Of a stretch of DNA of 64,000 nt, positions 9,998-17,899 are shown one piece after another; position 1 is the first letter of the stretch, and each line of letters opens with the position of its first letter. Origin of the DNA: Thioalkalivibrio sp. ALJ21 (GTDB taxonomy: Bacteria > Pseudomonadota > Gammaproteobacteria > Ectothiorhodospirales > Ectothiorhodospiraceae); assembly GCF_000378605.1 (NCBI RefSeq), contig NZ_KB905155.1:558001-622000 (forward strand), given 5' to 3'. Under the pieces are notes generated by a model, which saw only the letters and a list, made by a program, of their open reading frames with translations, ran no database searches and had not been told where the DNA came from. The position numbers were made by a program, and so were the translations under genes.

Positions 9998-10052
9998 TGA
10001 TGACCCACCGCTCCCAAGGGGCCGATTTTTCTGATGGGTTTGGCCCCAGGTA

Positions 10053-10081
10053 TTGAAAAGCTCGCTCGACTTCCTAGGTAT
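10053..10081 (+). promoter_or_regulatory. Possible heat-shock (sigma-32 type) promoter of hsp20
   Basis: TTGAAA at 10053-10058 is followed 14 bases later by CCTAGGTAT. The -35 half matches the sigma-32 consensus CTTGAAA well; the -10 half matches CCCCATNT poorly. It is about 60 bases before the Hsp20 start, where a promoter would be expected. A sigma-70 reading is also possible. Confidence 0.3.
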
Positions 10082-10138
10082 CGGTGTAGGAGCCCTGAAC
10101 GCAAGTGTTCACGACACACGACACGAGGAGGTGACGGC

Positions 10139-10669
10139 ATGGACCTGCAAAAGCTCAAGCCGTGGAACTGGTTCAAGCGCGAGGAACAGGAACAGCCCGA
10201 GGTCCTGCCCGCGCGGAGCGATGACGCCACGGGCGACCCGCTGCTGCGGATGCACCAGGAGATGGACCGGATGTTCGAGCAGTTCTTCGGTCGTGCCCCG
10301 GGCGGTGCCCTCGCGAGGCGTACCGGTCCATTGTGGTTGAAGCCCAGCGTGGACATCGCCGAAGGACGCAAGGCCTACCGGATCTCGGTGGAGGTGCCCG
10401 GGATCGCGGAGGAGGAGATCGACCTTTCGATCGATGGCGACGACCTGATCGTCTCCGGCGAGAAGCGCCAGGAACACGAAGAGGACGAGGAGGGCTACCA
10501 TCGAATCGAGCGAAGTTACGGGCGGTTTCGCCGGGTCCTGAGCCTGCCCGGCGACGCCGACGCGGACGGCATATCCGCGCGTTTCAGGAACGGGGTGCTG
10601 GATATCCACGTGCCCCGCCGCAAGGATGGCGAGCGCCCCGGGCTGCGGCGCATCGAGATTGGCCGTTAG
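10139..10669 (+). CDS. Hsp20 / alpha-crystallin small heat shock protein
   Basis: A 176-residue ATP-independent holdase chaperone. The ATG at 10139 has a strong GAGGAGGTGA ribosome site; a longer frame from 10034 is not supported. The N-terminal arm (1-65) carries MHQEMDRMFEQFFG, the usual amphipathic start. The alpha-crystallin domain (about 70-165) includes PSVDIAEGRKAYRISVEVPG, the GEKRQEHEEDEEGYHRIER loop and the C-terminal strand GVLDIHVPR. The canonical IxI tail is present only loosely as RRIEIGR. It should bind unfolding proteins as oligomers in the cytoplasm. The next gene starts 97 bases downstream on the same strand. Confidence 0.93.
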   Translation: MDLQKLKPWNWFKREEQEQPEVLPARSDDATGDPLLRMHQEMDRMFEQFFGRAPGGALARRTGPLWLKPSVDIAEGRKAYRISVEVPGIAEEEIDLSIDGDDLIVSGEKRQEHEEDEEGYHRIERSYGRFRRVLSLPGDADADGISARFRNGVLDIHVPRRKDGERPGLRRIEIGR

Positions 10670-10766
10670 GCCAAGGAAAGCTAGCCAACGGGGAGCCGAA
10701 CGGCACATGCGCAACGGCCCGGCGCAGTCTAGGCTGAAGAAAGGGTAGGCGGCAGGGAGGCCATGG

Positions 10767-11792
10767 ATGACGCGTCGTATCGTGATCTGCGCGGACGGGA
10801 CCTGGAACCGTCCGGAGGAGGACGTCGAGTCCGACGTCCCGACCAACGTATTGCGCCTGGCGCGGGCGGTGGCGCCCGTGGATGCTGCCGGCGATACCCA
10901 GCAGGTGTTCTATGACTGGGGTGTGGGGTCGTACCACGCCCGGGTCAGTGGCGGAGTAACCGGGCGGGGCATCCACAAAAACATCACCGATGCCTATCGC
11001 TACATCGTGCAGAACTACGCCTCCGGCACGGAGCTCTTCCTGTTCGGGTTCAGCCGGGGCGCGTACACCGTGCGCAGCCTGTGCGGCCTGATCAACAACT
11101 GCGGGGTTCTCCGGCGCCCGGATGCACGCCTGATCGAAGAGGCCTTTCGCCTGTACAAGCGCACAGGGGCGGCTTACAAGCCCGAGGGCAAGCACTCGCG
11201 CGCCTTTCGCGAGACCCACAGCCATCCCTCTCGGACGATCCGTTTCGTGGGTGTCTGGGATACCGTCGGGGCACTGGGCATCCCGTTTTCGGTGCTCGGG
11301 CTGTTCGACCGCACCGACGAGTTCTACGACACCAAGCTCGGCCCGAATGTCCGGATCGCCCGGCATGCACTGGCCATCGACGAGCGCCGCGCGGACTTCG
11401 AACCTACCCTGTGGGAGCCGCGCGAAGGGCTGGATCTGGACCAGCAGTGGTTCGCCGGGGTGCACGCGGATATCGGGGGCGGCTATCCACCCGATGCCCG
11501 GGGGCTGCGGGTCGCCGATATTGCCCTGGACTGGATGCTGGAGCAGGCATCCATCGGAGGACTGGAGTTCGAGCCGCACCTCCCGGCCAGCCTGCGCCCC
11601 GACGCTCGCGCCGCGATCCACCAGTCGCGGCGTCACATCTATCGCTTGCGCCGTACACTGGTCCGGGATCTCGACCAGGGGGATTCCCCGACGCGGCTGC
11701 ACTCGTCGGTCGAAGAACGCTACCGGCAGTCGCGCGACTACCGTCCTCCAAACCTCAAGGCCTATCTCGACAAGCGATCCCGCGACAGGTGA
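10767..11792 (+). CDS. DUF2235 alpha/beta-hydrolase (Tle1-like phospholipase family)
   Basis: A 341-residue protein of the DUF2235 family, to which T6SS phospholipase effectors of the Tle1 type also belong. The family start RRIVICADGTWN is clear. The nucleophile elbow is GFSRG with Ser96, and plausible triad partners are Asp165 (VGVWDTVGALG) and His233 (GVHADIGGGY). A GGGAGG ribosome site precedes the ATG at 10767. No type VI genes, immunity gene or signal peptide are nearby, so a secreted toxin is not supported. A housekeeping lipase or esterase near Hsp20 is as likely. The true substrate is unknown. Confidence 0.85.
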   Translation: MTRRIVICADGTWNRPEEDVESDVPTNVLRLARAVAPVDAAGDTQQVFYDWGVGSYHARVSGGVTGRGIHKNITDAYRYIVQNYASGTELFLFGFSRGAYTVRSLCGLINNCGVLRRPDARLIEEAFRLYKRTGAAYKPEGKHSRAFRETHSHPSRTIRFVGVWDTVGALGIPFSVLGLFDRTDEFYDTKLGPNVRIARHALAIDERRADFEPTLWEPREGLDLDQQWFAGVHADIGGGYPPDARGLRVADIALDWMLEQASIGGLEFEPHLPASLRPDARAAIHQSRRHIYRLRRTLVRDLDQGDSPTRLHSSVEERYRQSRDYRPPNLKAYLDKRSRDR

Positions 11793-11918
11793 CCTCACTG
11801 GCGCCGGGTCGTGTCATCATGAATGCACCGGCACGGGGGCGTTTGGAGGTATAACCGCCGCTTTGGCGGGGGTGCCGGACTCGGGACGAAAGGGTAGCAA
11901 GGACTCCGGGGAGGGGGC

Positions 11919-14291
11919 ATGGCGAGGTCGCGTGACGCGAGCCAGGAACGCTGGATCGATCGGTTTCGTGTGCTGGAGACATTGGGGGAGAGTGCGCGCG
12001 ACGGCCTGTATGTCGCGCATGACGGCGTACTGGACCGGCGCGTGATGGTACGTACGCTGACGCACCAGGCCCTGGGCGATGCCGAGGCGCGTGATGACCT
12101 GATGCGCGCGGCCCGCGCGGTGAGCCGTTTCCGGCATCCCCACAGCGCGGCGATCTTCGAAGCGGGGCCCTGGGACGAGGGTCTCTATCTCGTATGCGAA
12201 TACATCGAGGGCGAAACGCTGGATGCCCTGCTCGCCGGGGGACGGCTGCCGCTGGACCGCGCCCTGGCGCTGATGCGCGAGATTGTCGATGCCCTGGCGG
12301 CTGCGCACGAGCAGGGGATTGTCCATGGGTCGCTGCAGCCTGCGAACATCACGGTTGGCGCGGACGGTCATGCGCGAGTCACCGGTCTGGGTCTCGCGTT
12401 GCCTGAGGGTAGCGAACAGGCCGCGGGGCATCAGACACAGACGCGCCATTACCTGGCCCGGGAGCAGCTGTGTGGAGGGCCGCCGACAGTGGCAGCGGAC
12501 GTGTTCTCGCTGGGCGCGCTGTTCTATGAACTGCTGGCGGGACGGCGGGCCTTTTCCGGGGACGCCGACCGGGATGTGCCGGGTGAGATGGAAGCCGGTG
12601 TCCCCGAACCGCCGTCGAAGCACACAGGCGAGGGCGACGAACGCCTGGATGCCATCGCCCTGAGGGCACTGCGGCCCGATCCGCACGAGCGTTACACATC
12701 GGCCCAGGCGCTGCGCGAGGCGTTTCTCGCCGTGACCGAGGGTCGCGAGACCGAGGCGGGGGATCCGGGCGATTTCATCCTTCGCCGGATTCGGCGCAAG
12801 CCGGATTTCCCGGGGATCTCGGCCCATATCCGCGAGATTACGCAGTGCTCGGGCGACAGCCAGCAGCGCTCGGTCGCCGAGCTGTCGAATGCCGTGCTGA
12901 AGGACTACGCGACGACCCAGAAGCTTCTGCGGCTGGCCAATTCCCCTTTCTACAGCAACTTTGGCGGCAACATCCGCACGGTGTCTCGGGCGGTCGTCCT
13001 GCTGGGGTTCGAGCAGGTGCGCACGGCGGCGCTAGGCCTCGTCCTGCTGGAAAACCTCAAGGGAGGGAGCCAGTCCGCTCGCCTGATGCAGGCGATGGTG
13101 CAAACGCTGTTCAGCGCGATGCTGGCACGCACGCTGGCCCGGCAGCTCGGCGGGGTCGAAAGCGAACAGGCGTTTGTCTGTGCGTTGTTCCACGACATCG
13201 GTCGCATGCTGGCGCTCTACTACCTTCCCGAGGAGGCCGACGAGATTCAGATCCGGCAGACGCAGGGCGTTTCCGAGGGCAGTGCGGCACGCCAGGTGCT
13301 TGGGCTCTCGTACGAGGCACTGGCGCGTGCCGTGCTGGAGGACTGGAACTTCCCGCGCGAGATCGTTCAGGCGGTCGAACGGGCGCCCGAGGGCACGCTG
13401 CCGGCCGTACGCGACCCGGACCAGCGTCTACATCGGATCGTAACTCTGGCCAGCGAGATGGCGGGTCGCATTATCCACCAGGACCCGGCGGAGCAGGATC
13501 TCGCCCTGGCCGAACTGCGGCGACGCTACAAGGCGTCGCTGGATGTCGAAGCCACGGGGATGCACCGGGCCATCCAGGACGGGCGCGAGCATCTCGAGCA
13601 GTTTCTGAGCGTGGTCAAGCTGCCGCGCGAGGGGCAGGAACATCTGCGGCAACTGCGGCGGAATCTGGGGGTTGGCGAGACCGCGCAGGGTGGCGATGTT
13701 CCGGACGAGGAGGCCCTGCTGGATGCCAATGGTGGCCTGGCGGCCGACGCCCCGGGCTCCGGGGCGGCGTCACCGGCCGAGCAGGCGGCGGCGCTGATGG
13801 AGTCGCTGACGGACATGCTCGATGCGATGGTCGAGGGGTTCGAGCTGAACCCGCTGGTCCAGGCGACGCTGGAGAATATCTACCAGGTGCTCGGATTGCG
13901 CCGCGCGATGCTGATGCTGGCGGATCGGGAACGCCGCACGCTGGTGGCCCATACCGCGTTCGGGCATGAGGCGGAATCCCTGTCCGGGCGCCTTCGCCTG
14001 TCGCTGAGCGGCTCCGGCAATGTCCTCTCGCTGGCCATGACACAGCGCAAGGACATGGTGATCAGCGACAGTTCGGACCCGGCGATCAGCCGCTACATTC
14101 CGGGGGAGTTCCGTGATGCGCTGGATGCGCGCAGTTTTCTCTTGCTGCCTCTGGGTGTGCGTGAGCGCTGTGTGGGGCTGCTGTACCTGGAGTTGGCGCC
14201 GGGCAGTACGGAGCTGGACCCGCTGGTGCTGCGCGCTCTGAAATCGGTTCGGAATCAGTTGGCCCTGGCGATCTGCGAGGCGCGGTCCTGA
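11919..14291 (+). CDS. Pseudokinase-HDOD-GAF regulatory protein
   Basis: A 790-residue multidomain protein. Residues 12-272 have the fold of a Ser/Thr kinase but lack its chemistry. The VAIK lysine is Arg45, the HRD loop reads HGSLQPAN with Ser138 for the catalytic aspartate, the DFG motif reads GLG (156-158), and the glycine loop is poor. Residues about 290-500 form an HDOD domain with the HD-like segment ALFHDIGRML. A linker of about 100 residues leads to a GAF domain (about 630-785). HDOD proteins typically serve as signalling scaffolds. A strong GGGGAGGGGG ribosome site precedes the ATG. It probably relays a small-molecule signal sensed by GAF; the output is unknown. Confidence 0.88.
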   Translation: MARSRDASQERWIDRFRVLETLGESARDGLYVAHDGVLDRRVMVRTLTHQALGDAEARDDLMRAARAVSRFRHPHSAAIFEAGPWDEGLYLVCEYIEGETLDALLAGGRLPLDRALALMREIVDALAAAHEQGIVHGSLQPANITVGADGHARVTGLGLALPEGSEQAAGHQTQTRHYLAREQLCGGPPTVAADVFSLGALFYELLAGRRAFSGDADRDVPGEMEAGVPEPPSKHTGEGDERLDAIALRALRPDPHERYTSAQALREAFLAVTEGRETEAGDPGDFILRRIRRKPDFPGISAHIREITQCSGDSQQRSVAELSNAVLKDYATTQKLLRLANSPFYSNFGGNIRTVSRAVVLLGFEQVRTAALGLVLLENLKGGSQSARLMQAMVQTLFSAMLARTLARQLGGVESEQAFVCALFHDIGRMLALYYLPEEADEIQIRQTQGVSEGSAARQVLGLSYEALARAVLEDWNFPREIVQAVERAPEGTLPAVRDPDQRLHRIVTLASEMAGRIIHQDPAEQDLALAELRRRYKASLDVEATGMHRAIQDGREHLEQFLSVVKLPREGQEHLRQLRRNLGVGETAQGGDVPDEEALLDANGGLAADAPGSGAASPAEQAAALMESLTDMLDAMVEGFELNPLVQATLENIYQVLGLRRAMLMLADRERRTLVAHTAFGHEAESLSGRLRLSLSGSGNVLSLAMTQRKDMVISDSSDPAISRYIPGEFRDALDARSFLLLPLGVRERCVGLLYLELAPGSTELDPLVLRALKSVRNQLALAICEARS

Positions 14292-14297
14292 CGCGAT

Positions 14298-14666
14298 TCA
14301 AGGCGACTCCTGCCCGGCGAGTACGCCGATGCGGTAGTCGGGGAGCATGTCGTGAGCGCGGCGGCTGTGGGGGCGGCCGGTACCCTTGGTATCCCATCCG
14401 TGCGAGGCATCCGTTCCGCAGTCGTCCTCGATCGGCGTCGGATGACGCGGCAGGTACTCAGTGAGGTCATAGACCACGCCATGGATCGCCATCCAGCAGT
14501 CGTCTTCGCTGGCGTGGCGGACCAGTTCCTCGTGCGTGATGCCCTCGTCGCCCTCCACAACCGGTGGAGTGGTGTCCGGGCCCAGCAGGTGCACGACCAG
14601 GAGGGTCAGCAGGCTCGCGATAAACGCGACTAGGAGCGTATAGACAGTCTGGCCGGTTCTTGTCAT
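14298..14666 (-). CDS. Membrane-anchored cytochrome b5-like heme-binding protein
   Basis: A 122-residue protein with an N-terminal membrane anchor (about 8-28) and a cytochrome b5-like domain facing the periplasm. The core EELVRHASEDDCWMAIHGVVYDLTEYL is diagnostic (residues 46-72). The first heme ligand would be His75 in HPTP, a divergent form of HPGG; the second is likely His100 or His105. Cys57 and Cys83 could form a disulfide. The start at 14666 lies 7 bases after the stop of the ferric-reductase-like gene, which argues for one transcript and a shared electron-transfer path. A longer open frame upstream overlaps that gene and is not supported. Confidence 0.85.
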   Translation of the reverse strand: MTRTGQTVYTLLVAFIASLLTLLVVHLLGPDTTPPVVEGDEGITHEELVRHASEDDCWMAIHGVVYDLTEYLPRHPTPIEDDCGTDASHGWDTKGTGRPHSRRAHDMLPDYRIGVLAGQESP

Positions 14667-14673
14667 GGCGTGC

Positions 14674-15966
14674 TCACAGTAGATGGAAGGCCTCTGAGTG
14701 GATACGCGAGTTCGGCACGCCTTCGGCATGCAGGAGTCCGCGGACGTAACGATCGACAACCCCCGGACCACAGATCCAGAACTCGGCGGATGCGAAATCC
14801 GCACAGTGCTGCCGCAGGAAATCGGCGCTGAGCAGGCCGTCCCGTTCGCGCAGGTGCAATGTCAGGTCCAGATCCTCGATCGTGTTGGCGAGACGCTCGA
14901 GTTCGTCATGGTAGGCCGCCGCCTCCCGCCGATCGGCCAGCTGGAAAAGGTGCACGGGAGGGTTGGCCGAACGTCCTTCGCGCGCCAGCGCGCGTACCGC
15001 AGACACAAAGGGGGTGATGCCGACTCCCGCGCCCAGCCAGACCGCTGGCTGCTTGCGGTCATGCCCGTCCAGGAAGGTGCCATACGGGCCCTCGACCTGG
15101 ACCGGGCTACCCTTGGCGATCGTCTGCAACGCGCGCGATCCATCGCCCAGGGCCTTGATTCCAATCCTCAGGTATTCCTCCCCGGGCGCGGAGGCGATGG
15201 TAAAGGGGTGTTCTTCGCCCTGGCCGCTGGCCAGTCCCGGGTCGAGCGGCGTCAAATAAACAAACTGGGCCGGTTGATGCGCCAGCGGCTCTCCTTCGGG
15301 ACGCAGACGCAGCTCGACCATGGTCGCGGTCAGCCGCTCGACGCCGTCGACCCGGTACTCATGCCGTCCGATCCGGGGCGAGAGCAGCTTGCGCCACAGG
15401 TAGGCGGCCAGAGCCAGTATCCCGAGCAGCCACCAGGGCCAGGTCGCCTGCGCCAGCGGCCAGGCATGGACAACCCCCAGCAGAAGCGCGAGCCCGGAAA
15501 GCACATGCAGGCGTTTCCAGCGGGCGTATCCGGGTTCGCCGAAGAACTTGAAGGTCGGCGCCAGCACGATGACCAGCACGATCAGTGCCCCCCAGCCGGC
15601 GAGGATGGGCCAGTGATCGGGGCCCGGGAACAGGCGGTGAACGGCGGATGCTACCGAGTGCCCCAGACCCCCGGCGGCGACGAGCCAGACATGGGCGATG
15701 GCCAGGAGCAGGGAGGCGGCGCCCAGGGCGTGGTGGCGTCTCCAGAGATCGATCAGCCCGCCGAACAGGCGGTCGCTGTGCGGGAGCCGGATGCTCAGGA
15801 TGCCGGCCAGCAGCATGCAGGTGAGGGCGAGTACCCCGGAGACCTGCGTCAGCCAGCGGATGACCTCGTCGCGCTCCCAGATGATGGGCGCCAGGTGCCC
15901 ACCGGCCCAGAGCGGGACCAGCAGCGCCAGCAGTAGCAGAAAATCGCCCCGGTGGAGTCGGTTCAC
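14674..15966 (-). CDS. Ferric reductase-like transmembrane protein with FAD/NAD(P)-binding module
   Basis: A 430-residue membrane oxidoreductase. The first half (about 1-190) has six hydrophobic helices with histidines suitable for b-type heme (RRHHALG, IAHVW, RLHVLSG, VVHAW). The second half is a ferredoxin-reductase type module: the FAD segment HPFTIASAPG (about 250) and the NAD(P) segment LGAGVGITPFVSAV (about 315). This is the layout of bacterial ferric reductase/NADPH-oxidase relatives. It would move electrons from cytoplasmic NAD(P)H across the inner membrane. The small cytochrome b5-like protein encoded right after it is a natural acceptor. The start is GTG at 15966. Iron reduction is not proven. 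Confidence 0.88.
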   Translation of the reverse strand: MNRLHRGDFLLLLALLVPLWAGGHLAPIIWERDEVIRWLTQVSGVLALTCMLLAGILSIRLPHSDRLFGGLIDLWRRHHALGAASLLLAIAHVWLVAAGGLGHSVASAVHRLFPGPDHWPILAGWGALIVLVIVLAPTFKFFGEPGYARWKRLHVLSGLALLLGVVHAWPLAQATWPWWLLGILALAAYLWRKLLSPRIGRHEYRVDGVERLTATMVELRLRPEGEPLAHQPAQFVYLTPLDPGLASGQGEEHPFTIASAPGEEYLRIGIKALGDGSRALQTIAKGSPVQVEGPYGTFLDGHDRKQPAVWLGAGVGITPFVSAVRALAREGRSANPPVHLFQLADRREAAAYHDELERLANTIEDLDLTLHLRERDGLLSADFLRQHCADFASAEFWICGPGVVDRYVRGLLHAEGVPNSRIHSEAFHLL

Positions 15967-16014
15967 GGCGGCGCCCTTGAGAATGTCCGTTAAGGAAATG
16001 GCTGCAAGTGGGCG

Positions 16015-16572
16015 TTAGAGCTTGCGCCGGTACCAGTGGATCACGATCCAGTCGTACAGCGCGTGGGTAATGATGACCACCAGCAGGTTGCCCGTCAGAT
16101 AATAGACGAGCCCCAGATAAAGGCCGATGGCTGTCGCAAAGACGAAATAGAGCCGCGTGATCGCATGGGCCAGGCCGAAGACCACCCCGGCGATCAGGAT
16201 CGCCAGGAATGCCGGCAGGTGGGTGTCGAGCCAGGTCTGCAGCACGCCGCGAACCAGGAGTTCCTCGCCGAGCCCGGCCAGCAGCGAGATCAGCAGGATG
16301 GCCCCTGGCCAGGCGTTACCGAACAGCCGCGCGATAAAGTCGCGCACCTGGCCCGAAAGGGTGTCATAGGCGGACCCGCCGAAATGCGCGACCAGCCCCA
16401 GCATCGCCAGCATCGGCAGGACCGCGATCACCCCGATCAGCGCATGATCCGGATCCCAGTGCAGGTGCTCGCCCAGCGGAATCCCGGCGATTGCGGCCAG
16501 GAAGAATGCCAGGGGGATCAGAGCGGCCTGGAACATCAGGCCGATCAGGAGGGGGTGGCTGCGCAGGTTCAT
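16015..16572 (-). CDS. CPBP family intramembrane metalloprotease
   Basis: A 185-residue membrane protein with about six hydrophobic segments. The CPBP (Abi, CAAX prenyl protease-like) motifs are all visible: GEELLVRGVLQ (EExxxR), FGLAHAITRL (FxxxH) and THALYDWIV (HxxxD/N). These supply the metal-binding glutamates and histidines of the Rce1 type. Bacterial members vary in function, from bacteriocin self-immunity to membrane protein processing; nothing nearby points to a bacteriocin. The start could also be a GTG 18 bases upstream (191 residues); neither has a strong ribosome site. Confidence 0.88.
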   Translation of the reverse strand: MNLRSHPLLIGLMFQAALIPLAFFLAAIAGIPLGEHLHWDPDHALIGVIAVLPMLAMLGLVAHFGGSAYDTLSGQVRDFIARLFGNAWPGAILLISLLAGLGEELLVRGVLQTWLDTHLPAFLAILIAGVVFGLAHAITRLYFVFATAIGLYLGLVYYLTGNLLVVIITHALYDWIVIHWYRRKL

Positions 16573-16601
16573 GGGCGCAGGGTAGCGCACCCATGGGGTG
16601 G

Positions 16602-17531
16602 TTACGTGTTTTCCGTCAGTGCATGCACATGGCTGCGTACGCTGCGCGCCAGCGCCGCGAGATCGTAGCCACCCTCAAGCACCGAGACCAGACGGCCGGT
16701 CGCGTGCCGCTCGGCAATGGCCATCAGCTGACGCGTGACCCACTCGAAGTCACTCTCGAGCAGATTGAGCCCAGCGAGCGGGTCGTCCCGGTGGGCATCG
16801 AATCCGGCCGATACCAGGATCAGCTCGGGCCGGAATCGCTCCAGGGCGGGCAGCCAGTCGCGCTCGATCGCCGTGCGAAAGGCGGGTCCGTCTGTCCCCG
16901 CCGCAAGCGGTGTATGGACCAGGTGCTCGCGCCGGGACAGCGGGCGGTTCGGATAGAACGGATGCTGGAAGCTGGAGCAGAACAGCACCCGGGGATCATC
17001 GCGAAAGATGTCCTCGGTCCCGTTGCCGTGATGGACGTCGAAGTCCGTGATTGCGACACGACTCAGGCCGTGTACGTCCAGGGCCCAGAGCGCCGCGATC
17101 GCCACGTTGTTGAACAGGCAAAAGCCCATCGCCCGGTCCCGCTCCGCGTGATGTCCCGGAGGGCGAACTGTGCAGAAGGCATTACGGGCCTTGCCATCAA
17201 GGACCCGGCGCGTCCCTTCGATTGCCGCGCCGGCTGCATGGTGGGCCGCGCGAATGGAATGCTCGTTGATGTGCGTGTCGGGGTCCACGGCCACGCGAAC
17301 GCCCGGATCGGGTTGTGCTGCGTGGATCGCGTCCACATGGGCGCGGGTGTGGGCGCGCAAAAGGTCCTCGTCGGCGGCCGCCGGCGGGTCCTCGATGCGT
17401 TCCAGTCCATTGAGGTTTTGCAGGGCCGCATCGATCGCGGCCAGGCGCTGCGGGCACTCCGGGTGTCCGGGTCCGCCATCATGAAGCCGGCAGGCGGGGT
17501 GGGTGATGTACAGGGTGCGGGCCATCGGCAT
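16602..17531 (-). CDS. Histone deacetylase-like family protein (class II HDAC type)
   Basis: A 309-residue zinc hydrolase of the arginase-deacetylase fold. Catalytic motifs are complete: RPPGHHAERDRAMGFC (the two histidines), DFDVHHGNGT (zinc Asp and His) and SAGFDAHRDDPL (zinc Asp). Such bacterial enzymes include acetylpolyamine amidohydrolases and protein deacetylases; the substrate here is unknown. Three in-frame ATGs lie close together (17543, 17531, 17522). AGAGG just before the second favours 17531, and the mature protein would begin near ARTLYITHP. It lies 36 bases after the DksA-type zinc finger gene on the same strand. Confidence 0.9.
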   Translation of the reverse strand: MPMARTLYITHPACRLHDGGPGHPECPQRLAAIDAALQNLNGLERIEDPPAAADEDLLRAHTRAHVDAIHAAQPDPGVRVAVDPDTHINEHSIRAAHHAAGAAIEGTRRVLDGKARNAFCTVRPPGHHAERDRAMGFCLFNNVAIAALWALDVHGLSRVAITDFDVHHGNGTEDIFRDDPRVLFCSSFQHPFYPNRPLSRREHLVHTPLAAGTDGPAFRTAIERDWLPALERFRPELILVSAGFDAHRDDPLAGLNLLESDFEWVTRQLMAIAERHATGRLVSVLEGGYDLAALARSVRSHVHALTENT

Positions 17532-17567
17532 CGACCTCTGCATAGTGGCCGCGGGATACGGCAGGGT

Positions 17568-17834
17568 TCAGCGCAACTGGCTGTCCTTGGAGGCGCGCCG
17601 GTTGTAGGGGCTGAAGGCCGCGTCCGCTTCGTCATGCGCTTCCTGGCAGGGGACGCACAGGCGTACGCCGGGCAGGGCGCAGCGGCGGGCCTCGGGGATC
17701 GTGGCCCCGCATTCCTCGCACGCCTCGAGGCTCTCGCCCTCGGGGAGCTGGCTGCGCACACGCGCCAGCGCGTCCTCGACGGTGTCGTCGATCTGCTCCT
17801 GTTCCGCACCGTCTTTGGACCAGCCACCCGCCAT
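17568..17834 (-). CDS. DksA/TraR-type C4 zinc finger protein (YbiI-like)
   Basis: An 88-residue protein close to Escherichia coli YbiI in length and pattern. It starts MAGGWSKDGAEQEQIDDT and ends YNRRASKDSQLR, both hallmarks of the YbiI group. The zinc finger is CEECGATIPEARRC followed by LCVPC, the C4 site shared with DksA and TraR. YbiI-like proteins lack the long coiled coil that DksA uses to reach RNA polymerase, so the function is not established. An ATG one codon earlier (17837) is also possible. GAGGGG lies just upstream as a ribosome site. Confidence 0.9.
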   Translation of the reverse strand: MAGGWSKDGAEQEQIDDTVEDALARVRSQLPEGESLEACEECGATIPEARRCALPGVRLCVPCQEAHDEADAAFSPYNRRASKDSQLR

Positions 17835-17899
17835 CACACCCCTCCGTCAAAACCTGTGGGTGTTAGATACCCGGGTCCTGGCACGGAGTTCCCGAGGTG

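Noticed and set aside
10767-11792. DUF2235 protein as a type VI secretion toxin
   Set aside because: No VgrG, PAAR, immunity gene or other type VI component is nearby.
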